DNA from: a virus
IMG/VR virus record: IMGVR_UViG_3300043436_003510
Span: 1-64,000 of that record
Strand: one strand, 5' to 3'
Length of the DNA stretch: 64,000 nt
How positions within the stretch are numbered: position 1 is the stretch's first letter; each line of letters starts with the position of its first letter. Shown piece by piece: positions 1 through 10,466 of the stretch. A model generated the notes under the pieces. That model was not told where the DNA came from. It saw only the letters and a program-made list of their open reading frames with translations, and ran no database searches. Made by a program: the position numbers and the translations under genes.

Positions 1-521
1 ACATCATCGGCCCACTGGCCGAACATTTGCCAATCAGAATGAGGGACTCCAATAATTTGACAAATTATGTAAGACGGATACTTGTCAAACACTTCAACTT
101 GCAAGTCAAATTCCGAAAGGTTAGAAATCTCGTCAATTATTTTATTAATTGCTTTGTTCATTTCAGGACGCAATGAGTCAGCAACTTTTGGAGAAAACAC
201 AGGTCCAACAATTTTCCTAAGACGAGCGTGGTCCAACCCTTCAAGGTTAATTATTGTCTGTTTTCTGTTGGCTTTATCTGATTCGCTAAGGTGAGGGTTG
301 TTTTCACTAAAAAGATACAGGGCATTGTGCCATCTCTTATCTTTAAGCATTGCCAAAGAGTGCTCGTGGTTTATTACAACAAAAGAGAGACCCGAAGAAG
401 CCAGCCAGTTTTCCTTGCTGGCATTGAGTGCTATTTCTAGTTGCTCGTATGTACCGTGTTCAGATTTGATTATCTTGGGAACAACATAGGGAAGTTCTAG
501 GTCGTTTACATTTACTGGCAT
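1..521 (-). CDS. Cytochrome P450, N-terminal part (cut by window edge)
   Basis: The frame opens at ATG 521 behind AAAGGAAC and runs off the left edge, giving the first 173 residues. The region GLDHARLRKIVGPVFSPK matches the P450 C-helix (DxxxHxxLR...FTP), in which His and Arg contact the haem propionates. It is followed by a D/E-helix-like stretch (YIICQIIGVPHSDWQMFGQW) typical of bacterial class I P450s. The I-helix, ExxR and Cys haem loop would lie outside the window, so catalytic competence cannot be judged. It is the last visible gene of the cassette that also holds the halogenase and the prolyl hydroxylase, 8 bases after its neighbour. P450s are known in phages but rare. The family call is firm; the substrate is unknown. 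Confidence 0.85.
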   Translation of the reverse strand, partial: MPVNVNDLELPYVVPKIIKSEHGTYEQLEIALNASKENWLASSGLSFVVINHEHSLAMLKDKRWHNALYLFSENNPHLSESDKANRKQTIINLEGLDHARLRKIVGPVFSPKVADSLRPEMNKAINKIIDEISNLSEFDLQVEVFDKYPSYIICQIIGVPHSDWQMFGQWADD

Positions 522-529
522 TTGTTCCT

Positions 530-1192
530 TTAAAAGTCTAAGGTTTCTTCAAACGACTTTTGTTTGTATGTATTGGCAAGTTCTACAATCCATGCCTTGA
601 ATTCTTCTGACGCTTCAGGATACGGATGAGGAATCATTTTGTAATCGTCTTGACCTTTGAAGAACTTAGCCAGATGCATGTCTGGTAATGAATCCAGTTC
701 ATCAAGAATTGATTGAGGTGGGTCAAAAGTCTCAAGAGCAAGTTTTGAATATGTAGCCATTGGGTGGTCGGAATTAAATGGCTCTTCAGCAAGAAATGAC
801 CATTCTCTCATTGTCTTAAAGAATTGGAATATAGATTTACCTATCCACATGGTTGAAGGGGTGGGGTCTGGCTGTATGTCTCCCCAGTACTTATATTCCA
901 AGTACGATATGTAGAAGTGAGGCGACACATCCATTACATGTTCGTATCTAGCAACCTGATTCACCTCCATTGACCATTCAGAAACCGAAGACTTTGAATA
1001 CGGTGTAATGCTATGGTTCTCGTAAGGTGTTCCATGAGAAACAAGTATGCCCGTATACGAAAGAGTGTCGCAGCGAACAAGGTCTCCAAAGTTTAGAGTT
1101 TGTTCATTAGTCACAAAAAAGCATTTTTCAATAAAAAAAACACCTTTTTTCATTGGGTCAGACTGTTTTAATAGTATTTCTGGTTCAAGCAT
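530..1192 (-). CDS. Hypothetical protein (220 aa) of the halogenase/P450 cassette
   Basis: I do not recognise this protein. It is soluble, with no signal peptide or membrane segment, and rich in aromatic residues in its middle (YISYLEYKYWGD, then MREWSFLAEEPF). ATG 1192 overlaps the stop of the upstream 89-aa gene by 8 bases, which indicates translational coupling, and the P450 gene starts 8 bases after its stop. Context suggests an accessory role with the oxidative enzymes, for example substrate binding or maturation, but nothing in the sequence shows it. Confidence 0.7.
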   Translation of the reverse strand: MLEPEILLKQSDPMKKGVFFIEKCFFVTNEQTLNFGDLVRCDTLSYTGILVSHGTPYENHSITPYSKSSVSEWSMEVNQVARYEHVMDVSPHFYISYLEYKYWGDIQPDPTPSTMWIGKSIFQFFKTMREWSFLAEEPFNSDHPMATYSKLALETFDPPQSILDELDSLPDMHLAKFFKGQDDYKMIPHPYPEASEEFKAWIVELANTYKQKSFEETLDF

Positions 1193-1454
1193 TTTTCAAT
1201 TCACCTAATTTCTTATTAACAAGATTTAGTTTTCTTATGTTCTGAACAATAGTATGTCTTGCTATACCAAAGTAAGTTGGATTGGCTTCTCCGTAGATAA
1301 GAGGCTCCCATGAAGCAGGGTTATCTAAATCAATAGAATCTACATCTACTTCTGATATAGCACAAGCCTGATAAATGCTTTGGTGCAAAAGAACAACAAT
1401 ACCTTCAAGGTATGCAATTCTTTCGGCAGTAGTCATGTTTGTGTTAAAGTCCAT
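1185..1454 (-). CDS. Small helical protein (89 aa), cassette companion
   Basis: A short, acidic, probably all-helical protein. The central pattern AYLEGIVVLLHQSIYQA followed by VDVDSIDLDNPASW resembles that of the 76-aa protein at 4758-4988 (LSHEIYNTLLRVGVDPEVFEESDIEEL), so the two may be paralogues flanking the enzyme genes. It starts at ATG 1454 and overlaps the next gene by 8 bases. A small adaptor or chaperone is possible, but function is unknown. Confidence 0.65.
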   Translation of the reverse strand: MDFNTNMTTAERIAYLEGIVVLLHQSIYQACAISEVDVDSIDLDNPASWEPLIYGEANPTYFGIARHTIVQNIRKLNLVNKKLGELKNA

Positions 1455-1467
1455 AATAATATATTAT

Positions 1468-2262
1468 CTAAAAAAACCTAGAGATAAATCCCTTTTTATC
1501 AAGCAACTCATCTTCTAGTTTCTTGTCAACCTTAATGCGCTCTCGCCTGTATGGAGCCGCAGTTCCTCCAAATGGGGCAATGTGCCCAGTGCCAAATCCT
1601 TTGCTTGCAACATATTTAAAGTTTGTTTCGTCTGCAACAAATAGTTTATCAATATTTGTTTTGCGTTCAAAAGGGATTAACTGCGCCAGTGGTGTTCCCC
1701 ACTTTATTGCAAACGGAGAATCACCTTTAATGTTTAAAACAATATTGGCTGTGTGGTAAAAATCGGTATGCACTACAGCAGGCAAAACATCGTAGTCTTT
1801 ATTTGGTTCCCACAGGACGGGCAGCATTAAGACCGACCAGCCTGGAGCAGTTTCAAACCTCCAAGGATTTACAAGTTTGGGGTACTGTGCCCCCGAGAGG
1901 TTTGAGTTTCTGATTGAAGTAATAGGACACTCTCCCGTAGCAGCAAATGGAAAAGCGTCTATCTTGGACACATCTGTTTCGCCTTGCTGAAACCCGAAAC
2001 CTTCTCCTCTCGTCTCCCATGAACCATCCTGTCCTGGTCTGAAGTTAAAATTTGTCCAAGAAGGAATTGTTATTCCTATATTAAAAAAATCGTTTATCCC
2101 TGCACATCTGCGCAATGAACCTGGATTTTTGTGAACCCTTTTAAACCATGCTGGCTGCGTTTCAACCGAGTTAATGAACGGGGGCATCTCATTAAGCCTG
2201 TTATCTAATGGTGTTATCCGAATTTCCCCAGGTTTTAGTTTGTTGTTCTTCACAAAAGCCAA
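1468..2262 (-). CDS. Conserved viral protein of unknown function, probable beta-sandwich (264 aa)
   Basis: The C-terminal half contains NPWRFETAPGWSVLMLPV, then HTDFYHTANIV, then GTPLAQLIPFER. From memory this order (PW-I-TP-GYSV, TD-YH, GTP-AQ-IPF-R) belongs to an unnamed family frequent in marine T4-like phages, sometimes near oxygenase and halogenase genes. The terminal strand pattern G-P-AQ-IPF suggests a double-stranded beta-helix. The start is probably TTG 2262, which overlaps the halogenase stop by 13 bases; no better ATG lies nearby. It may bind the substrate or product of the cassette, but I have no direct evidence for a function. Confidence 0.7.
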   Translation of the reverse strand: MAFVKNNKLKPGEIRITPLDNRLNEMPPFINSVETQPAWFKRVHKNPGSLRRCAGINDFFNIGITIPSWTNFNFRPGQDGSWETRGEGFGFQQGETDVSKIDAFPFAATGECPITSIRNSNLSGAQYPKLVNPWRFETAPGWSVLMLPVLWEPNKDYDVLPAVVHTDFYHTANIVLNIKGDSPFAIKWGTPLAQLIPFERKTNIDKLFVADETNFKYVASKGFGTGHIAPFGGTAAPYRRERIKVDKKLEDELLDKKGFISRFF

Positions 2263-3758
2263 TCTTCGTCAACCTTATGTAGGTTCTTTAGAGCCTGAGC
2301 ATGGTCAATAAGTTCGTGGTTGTTACGAGACTCTCGCATCTTGGAAACTTCATTTTCAACATCGCGCCGTATGTTGAGTCTGTCTATCATTCTAGTTGCA
2401 GGCTCTGAAGAAAAAATGCCCTGACCCTGAGCAACATGGGCAATATGGGGGGTCAAAAAAAGTTCCATATGTTTATGTGGCACATCTGAACGATGAGGCG
2501 GTCTTTCTGACCAAATATCCAAAAGTTCTTGAAGTTCATCGTTCACTGGCATTTCAGACATTGCTTTCCAAAAGGGAGTGTCTGTTCTGTCGCTGTAGTA
2601 ATGAAGCCTAATCATTGTAAGAATGTTTCTCATTACTTCGCCGTATGCTTTGTTGAAGTGTTTTTGTGATTTCGTGTAAGAAGTTTCGTAAGAAGCCAAG
2701 TACGGTATCATCATTTTAATTTGCTGAATAGAAGAACCAATGCTTGTGGCTTCTAGTGGCTCAACAAAAGAACCAGCAAGACCTATGGCAACACAGTTTT
2801 TAACCCACGGTGACTCCATGTAGCCAGCATCAAATTTAATAAATTTGTGGGTTGATATTTTATAACCAGACCTTTTTTCTGCTTCAGCAATTGCTTTTTC
2901 TTCATCACAAAACTGAGAGGAAAAAACATAACCATTACCTCGTCTTTGCTGGGTTGGTATTTCCCACATCCACCCGTTATCCCCAGCCATTGCCCGTGTG
3001 TATGGTCGTATTTCTCCAGAGGGGTCTGATTCAGTGGGGAAAGCAATAGCAGAATCCGAAAGAAGATAATCGTTAAACGAGTTCCATTTGGAGTTTCCTA
3101 GTTTTTCCATTAAGACTTTTTTAAAACCAGAAGCGTCAAACCAGAAATCTGCCTCCACGGATTGTTCGTTGTCTGTTGAGATGGACTGTATGTTTCCATT
3201 TTCGTTGTTGACCTCAATTGAATCAACTATTCCCTCAATAAATCGTATGTTGCGTCTAAAGCAAAGAGAAATAAAGTATTCATTAAGTTTGTGAGTATCA
3301 AAATGAAACTGGTTAGTAGAACGATGCAGGCCGTTGACTCTGATTTTGTTTTTTACTAAACCGACCGATGTTGTTTGGTTAGTAAATAACTTGTTGCTTT
3401 CTATAAAACTTGCATATGTTGCGTGTGCCCCCCACGCAAAAAGTTCATCAACATCACTGACGCTATGGAAATACCTTGGGGTGTGTGTAGTCCAGTTTTC
3501 ATAACTAATACCGTATTTGTGAGTTGCGTCTGTGGAAACAATCATATCTTCAAGGTCAATGTCACAATGACGCATAAACTCTGACCAGTGCTCAGTGCTG
3601 CCTTCACCGACGCCAATAATACCTATCTGGGAAGATGAGATTACTGTTATCTCTGCATTACTAAACGCTTTTCTTAGCATCAGTGCGGTTATTAGGCCAG
3701 CAGTTCCAGACCCAACTATTCCGAATGACAGTTGTTTTGTTTGTTCTCTCGTGCTCAT
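2250..3758 (-). CDS. Flavin-dependent (tryptophan-type) halogenase
   Basis: At 502 aa this has the normal length for PrnA-type FAD-dependent halogenases, which use FADH2, O2 and halide to form HOX and halogenate an aromatic or electron-rich substrate. Visible hallmarks are the dinucleotide-binding GSGTAG (about 16-21), GVGEGSTEHW, a Lys at about 81 in ATHKYGISYENW matching the catalytic Lys79 region of PrnA, the diagnostic WxWxIP as WMWEIP (263-268), and VEPLEATSI with Glu about 336, matching the conserved PLExT Glu. All key positions are present. ATG 3758 overlaps the upstream hydroxylase stop as ATGA. A cyanophage homologue, VirX1 of Syn10, is an established viral halogenase. The substrate here is unknown; no flavin reductase is visible in the window. 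Confidence 0.92.
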   Translation of the reverse strand: MSTREQTKQLSFGIVGSGTAGLITALMLRKAFSNAEITVISSSQIGIIGVGEGSTEHWSEFMRHCDIDLEDMIVSTDATHKYGISYENWTTHTPRYFHSVSDVDELFAWGAHATYASFIESNKLFTNQTTSVGLVKNKIRVNGLHRSTNQFHFDTHKLNEYFISLCFRRNIRFIEGIVDSIEVNNENGNIQSISTDNEQSVEADFWFDASGFKKVLMEKLGNSKWNSFNDYLLSDSAIAFPTESDPSGEIRPYTRAMAGDNGWMWEIPTQQRRGNGYVFSSQFCDEEKAIAEAEKRSGYKISTHKFIKFDAGYMESPWVKNCVAIGLAGSFVEPLEATSIGSSIQQIKMMIPYLASYETSYTKSQKHFNKAYGEVMRNILTMIRLHYYSDRTDTPFWKAMSEMPVNDELQELLDIWSERPPHRSDVPHKHMELFLTPHIAHVAQGQGIFSSEPATRMIDRLNIRRDVENEVSKMRESRNNHELIDHAQALKNLHKVDEDWLL

Positions 3759-4330
3759 TGAAACCAAGTTACCATAGAGTATTTCGTTCCGCTAATCACT
3801 GGATGCGCTATGTGTGTATAGGGAAAATTGCTAGGAAAAAGAATTACTGAGCCAGAATTTAATTTAATTTTTACATCAAAATTTGGGAACTCAAGTTCGC
3901 CACCTTCTTCAGGTTCTCCGAGGCATGCAACCAAACTGAAAACCCTTCTTGAGTCTGGGGAGTGGTCATGATGTGCGTGATACTCAGCAAGTCCTGAATA
4001 TTTAAGTATGGATATCAATTCATGTGCCCCATTAATAAGTCTGTGTTCTCTTACATAGTCATGAACAACATCAATAGTCGGTCTATATATTTCTTTTCTA
4101 AAAACTGACGACAGTTCATCCTCTGGATATGGCGGGAGAAGTGTCGTTACAGAACTGGATAAAGAGGTTCTGTATTGACTATTTTCACCATTTCCAACTC
4201 TGGATACATCCCAGCAAAGGTCTTCGCCAAAACCGTTGGCTATTGCTTCTTCAAAGCGATTAATAAAATTGCTTGGGCTAAACACATCTTTATAAATAGA
4301 GATGCAAACAGCGGGATTATCTACAATCAT
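3755..4330 (-). CDS. Prolyl-4-hydroxylase-like 2-oxoglutarate/Fe(II) dioxygenase
   Basis: This 191-aa protein has the P4H-type double-stranded beta-helix. The iron ligands are H120-x-D122 in YHAHHDHS and the distal His173 in HIAHPVISGTKYS, which fits the collagen P4H pattern H-x3-PV-xx-G-x-K; Lys183 would bind the 2-oxoglutarate carboxylate. ACLGEPEEGGELEFP is the usual GGeL-F segment. The gene is translationally coupled on both sides (ATGA with the halogenase downstream and with the 142-aa gene upstream). Because collagen-like fibre proteins lie a few kb upstream in the same unit, Gly-X-Y repeats are an attractive substrate. That is inference; free proline or another small molecule is also possible. 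Confidence 0.88.
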   Translation of the reverse strand: MIVDNPAVCISIYKDVFSPSNFINRFEEAIANGFGEDLCWDVSRVGNGENSQYRTSLSSSVTTLLPPYPEDELSSVFRKEIYRPTIDVVHDYVREHRLINGAHELISILKYSGLAEYHAHHDHSPDSRRVFSLVACLGEPEEGGELEFPNFDVKIKLNSGSVILFPSNFPYTHIAHPVISGTKYSMVTWFQ

Positions 4331-4755
4331 AAAACTTCAAAAACTCCTTCGGCCAATATCTGTTTTTCTTTTTCAACAAGGCTTGTAATTAAAAAAGAAT
4401 AACTACCTTCATCATAGAATCTTTCTCTATATTGAAGTACATGTCTTTCTTTAATGCGAGGCTTTAAGGTCTTGACATTTCCGTCGGGAAGTTTTAAATC
4501 AAGTTGCGTACTTTCATCAAAAATAGAAAATTCGTCCAAATAGTCAAAAGATTGTATAAATCCAGAACGAACCTGTTTGTAATATGAAACGCCCCTGCCT
4601 TCTGGTATCTCAATAACCTGAATCGCGCCATACCTAGAATCGTCTTCATCGCCAACCTGTATCCCAAGTTTTGTCTCTCTGGACAACAAAACAGCCTTTT
4701 CAGGTATTTGCCCGTTTTCCAGCAAAGAAAAAGGGACATAAATTTGTCTTTTCAT
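4327..4755 (-). CDS. Hypothetical protein (142 aa)
   Basis: A predicted beta-rich, soluble protein that I cannot assign. It begins MKRQIYVPFSLLENGQ and carries a charged C-terminal helix (ITSLVEKEKQ). Start ATG 4755 lies 2 bases after the upstream stop, and its own stop overlaps the hydroxylase start as ATGA. Tight coupling to the dioxygenase suggests a partner role. Confidence 0.65.
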   Translation of the reverse strand: MKRQIYVPFSLLENGQIPEKAVLLSRETKLGIQVGDEDDSRYGAIQVIEIPEGRGVSYYKQVRSGFIQSFDYLDEFSIFDESTQLDLKLPDGNVKTLKPRIKERHVLQYRERFYDEGSYSFLITSLVEKEKQILAEGVFEVL

Positions 4756-4757
4756 TA

Positions 4758-4988
4758 TTAAATAGTTGACAACTTTTGTTTCACTACAGAAAGAGACGAA
4801 AGCAACTTTTCAAGACGAAGAACTTCTCCTTCAAACCCTGGAATTCTTAATTCTTCAATGTCTGATTCTTCAAAAACTTCTGGGTCAACCCCAACTCTTA
4901 AAAGAGTGTTGTAGATTTCGTGACTCAGTGTTACTTCAGCGTTTTGTAAAGACTGAAGTTTTTGTTCTGTTGTTAAATTCAATTCCAT
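4758..4988 (-). CDS. Small acidic helical protein (76 aa)
   Basis: Acidic and helical, with heptad-like leucines at the C-terminus. It starts at ATG 4988 behind a good AGGAGA site, only 7 bases after the stop of the His-rich fibre gene, so the oxidative cassette continues the tail-fibre operon with no visible terminator. It resembles the 89-aa protein at 1185-1454. Function unknown. Confidence 0.65.
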   Translation of the reverse strand: MELNLTTEQKLQSLQNAEVTLSHEIYNTLLRVGVDPEVFEESDIEELRIPGFEGEVLRLEKLLSSLSVVKQKLSTI

Positions 4989-4995
4989 GATTCTC

Positions 4996-6672
4996 CTATA
5001 AATTAATCAAAATGTATGCTGACCCAGAAGAAGCAGCAAAGTTATCGGAATCAGCGGTTAAACCAGCCCGAGTGTCGTATGTAATTGTACCCGCTACAGA
5101 GTCGCTAACTACGAGAATAGCACCGCCACCACCTGCGCCGCCTCTTTTGCCATTAACCCCTGGTTGACCACTTGTACCAGTTTGTGCAGGGGCTGCAGCA
5201 CCACCCGCACCTCCAGCACCACCTATCCAGTGACCGTTCGGTTGGGCTGCTGCTGGGTTTGCGTGATGGCTCCACCTATTTAAGTTCATTACACCATTGC
5301 CGTAATGGTGGGGTCCATGATGGTGTCCACCGCTTACCTGCATTCCGCCACCTTGGTTTACGCCGTTTCCTAAATCATGACCGTTTGCGTAGCCATGCGT
5401 GTGTCCTGGGTGACCATGCCCAGCACTGCTATGTCCTTGGTCGCCGCCTGCATGAAGATGTTCAATTCTTCCATGAAAGGTGCCAGTTGTTGCAGGGTGG
5501 GAATGTTGGTAAGCGTGATTCGCTTTATAGTGAGTTCCGCTAGTTCCGCTGAACGCGTAATAATGCATGCCCCCGTGACCATCATTTGAGTGAGGATGAT
5601 GTCTGCCCCCTGTGTGGTGGTAATGACCAGAGTTTAATTCCATTGGGGGGATGTAACCAAACTTTCCTTCCCCACCAGCCGAATGGTTATGTGGGTTTAC
5701 GCCATGAGCGTGGAAATCAGAAAAAATAGCGCCACCATGATGATGGCTAGGGTTATGTGTTGCAGGCACAGGGACTGGGGCTATATGGTAAGCCAAATCG
5801 GGAGCCTTGGTTCCAGGAGTCCCCGCAGTTCCAGCGGTGCCAGTACTCCCTGCGCTCCCTGCAGTTGCTGTACCGCCAGCAACACCAGAGCGACCGATAG
5901 ACATAAAAGTTCCAGAACCAACAATATGTTTTGCAATGATACAAACGACTCCGCCTCCGAGACCACCAGTACCTCCTGCACCACCAATACCTCCTGCCCC
6001 ACCAAGACCAGCAGTAAAGCCAGTCACGGTTCCACTTGCGCCAGTATTTCCTTTACCTGCAGGAGCGCCTACTGATTCACGATGTGGGTTAGGTGCTCCA
6101 TTGCTTCCAGTTGCGGCACCAGGAGTCCCTGCGGTTCCAGACTTTCCAGGCCATGTATCAAGAATCGTAAGATTCGCTGGTGTTCCACTTGCGCCGTTAG
6201 CACCTGTAGTTCCTACTGTTCCTCCAGAGCCTCCACCGATAGGAATCATCCCCGATGTGTGCATGAACACTCCACCAGACATTGCGTTTATGTCTTTAAC
6301 AAGAAAACTTGGCAAAACTGGAATGTTCGGATTCGTAGAGCCACCACCCTGACCGCCAGCACGATATGAAATAGCGGACTGACCTTTGACTGTTCCATCA
6401 CTGACAGCAGATGCTGTTTCACCAATAACACCACCAGAAACAGAACCCATACCAACATGACCGTTGATGGTCAGTGTATTTTTAACGAAAATCCTGTATC
6501 CGTTTGTAAAAAGTATTCCACCGCTTTGAACATCAAGGTTGTTGTAATGCATGTCTGAAGTAATAGTGACAGTAGTACCAGAAGGGATTACAACATTTCC
6601 ATCTAAACCAGTTCCATAGATAGCATCATTGCCTTCGCGCGCGACGCTTTTTTCAATTCTAGAAATAGCCAT
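4996..6672 (-). CDS. Glycine- and histidine-rich tail fibre protein
   Basis: 558 aa. The first 100 residues form a beta-solenoid-like domain (DMHYNNLDVQSGG...NGYRIFVKNTLTINGH) shared with the next fibre gene at 6674-7438. The middle is Gly/Ala/Thr-rich low complexity (GGAGGIGGAGGTGGLGGG). Residues about 305-480 hold some 36 His, as HHH, HxH and GHGHPGHTH patterns. The C-terminus (GAGGGGAILVVSDSVAGTITYDTR) is typical of Gly-rich phage fibre tips. It is probably exposed on the virion and used in adsorption; the histidines could bind metal along a trimer axis, as HxH motifs do in the T4 long fibre tip. The role is inferred from composition and context. Confidence 0.75.
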   Translation of the reverse strand: MAISRIEKSVAREGNDAIYGTGLDGNVVIPSGTTVTITSDMHYNNLDVQSGGILFTNGYRIFVKNTLTINGHVGMGSVSGGVIGETASAVSDGTVKGQSAISYRAGGQGGGSTNPNIPVLPSFLVKDINAMSGGVFMHTSGMIPIGGGSGGTVGTTGANGASGTPANLTILDTWPGKSGTAGTPGAATGSNGAPNPHRESVGAPAGKGNTGASGTVTGFTAGLGGAGGIGGAGGTGGLGGGVVCIIAKHIVGSGTFMSIGRSGVAGGTATAGSAGSTGTAGTAGTPGTKAPDLAYHIAPVPVPATHNPSHHHGGAIFSDFHAHGVNPHNHSAGGEGKFGYIPPMELNSGHYHHTGGRHHPHSNDGHGGMHYYAFSGTSGTHYKANHAYQHSHPATTGTFHGRIEHLHAGGDQGHSSAGHGHPGHTHGYANGHDLGNGVNQGGGMQVSGGHHHGPHHYGNGVMNLNRWSHHANPAAAQPNGHWIGGAGGAGGAAAPAQTGTSGQPGVNGKRGGAGGGGAILVVSDSVAGTITYDTRAGLTADSDNFAASSGSAYILINL

Positions 6673-6673
6673 A

Positions 6674-7438
6674 TCACACCTGCGACATATAGTGAACGGT
6701 GCCTGCGTTTTGACCAGTCACATCAGTAGTGATTCCAGAAGCCAATGTTTCAGCAGAAGAAACAATAAGTATTACTCCTCCTCCTGCGGGCGCAGTTCCT
6801 GGGGCTTTGATGTAAGCAGTACCTGACGCAGGACCGCTGATGTAACGAGCGGCAATAATTATTACTCCACCACCTGCTTGTGCAGTTCCTCCAGCGCCTC
6901 CACGAAGAAAAGTCGGTCCACCAGATGCTGTAATTGCGTAACCAGTTATTGCTTGATGAGGCACTTTAAAATAATTAGCGCCACCCATATTTGAGTGAGG
7001 CGCTGTTGCTGTGAATCCAGTTGCTGAACCGCCAAGTGAGTGAGTAACGGCGGTAGCGGCTGCTCCGCCTTGCATGATTGAGCCTTCGGTTGAGTATCCA
7101 GTCGTAAAACCAATTATGGAGTTGTTTCCCATGAACTTCAGTGTGCCTTTTACGAAGATTCTGTATCCGTTTGGCGCAAGACGGACGCTCGCATTGATGG
7201 TCAAATCATTAAAGTACATATCTCGTGTCATTGAGTAAACACTTGAAGACGGAGCCATGCTTAAAACAGTAGTGGTTCCGTCTAGTACAGCATCACCGTC
7301 AGCACCTGTTCCGTAGATGGAGTCAACGCTTTCGTTGAAGTAGGCGTTCCAGACTGTTCCATCCCATTGCCAACTCTTAGGACCAACAGTATAAATCTGA
7401 TTTACATACGGAGAAGCAGGAAAAGTAATCGCTGTCAT
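6674..7438 (-). CDS. Tail fibre protein, shorter paralogue of the Gly/His-rich fibre
   Basis: 254 aa. The start ITFPASPYVNQIYTVGPKSW is a standard phage fibre opening (P-sP-G-iy-v...W-WDG--W). It then shares SIYGTGADGD...DMYFNDLTINAS...NGYRIFVKGTL with the 558-aa fibre, followed by a Gly/Ala-rich C-terminal part ending in GGVILIVSSAETLASGITT. The histidine-rich block is missing. Its stop is 1 base before the next gene, in the same operon. Confidence 0.75.
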   Translation of the reverse strand: MTAITFPASPYVNQIYTVGPKSWQWDGTVWNAYFNESVDSIYGTGADGDAVLDGTTTVLSMAPSSSVYSMTRDMYFNDLTINASVRLAPNGYRIFVKGTLKFMGNNSIIGFTTGYSTEGSIMQGGAAATAVTHSLGGSATGFTATAPHSNMGGANYFKVPHQAITGYAITASGGPTFLRGGAGGTAQAGGGVIIIAARYISGPASGTAYIKAPGTAPAGGGVILIVSSAETLASGITTDVTGQNAGTVHYMSQV

Positions 7439-7441
7439 CGT

Positions 7442-10226
<2,785 letters not shown>

Positions 10227-10269
10227 GACCTCAGTCGCTTCTCTTGTTAATGCCCCTCAGGGCTAAGCA

Positions 10270-10458
10270 TTAAGCCTTTTTGCCGAATGCTGTATCGTTT
10301 GGATTCAGGTAACGCATAATAACAGGAAGCGCTGCCGCCCAGAGAGCATTTGCTGCCATCTTGATGTCTCCTGTTGAAGCGTAAACCGCGACTGCTGCAC
10401 CAAGGACGCTTCTTGCGTACGATGCTGCCATTGCTTTTTGTTCTGCTGTGATTTTCAT
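10270..10458 (-). CDS. Small hydrophobic protein, possible holin-like
   Basis: 62 aa with two moderately hydrophobic segments (SYARSVLGAAVAVYA and AANALWAAALPVIMRYL) and a basic tail. Size and composition fit small phage membrane proteins such as holins, and it sits among fibre genes where lysis genes sometimes occur. No endolysin is visible in the window, so lysis function is only a possibility. It starts at ATG 10458. Confidence 0.6.
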   Translation of the reverse strand: MKITAEQKAMAASYARSVLGAAVAVYASTGDIKMAANALWAAALPVIMRYLNPNDTAFGKKA

Positions 10459-10466
10459 GTTTTTTC

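Noticed and set aside
5807-6352. 181-aa plus-strand Pro-rich frame
   Set aside because: Antisense shadow of the glycine-rich fibre gene (Gly codons read as Pro).
10270-10458. Firm holin call
   Set aside because: Only hydrophobicity supports it; no endolysin nearby in the window.
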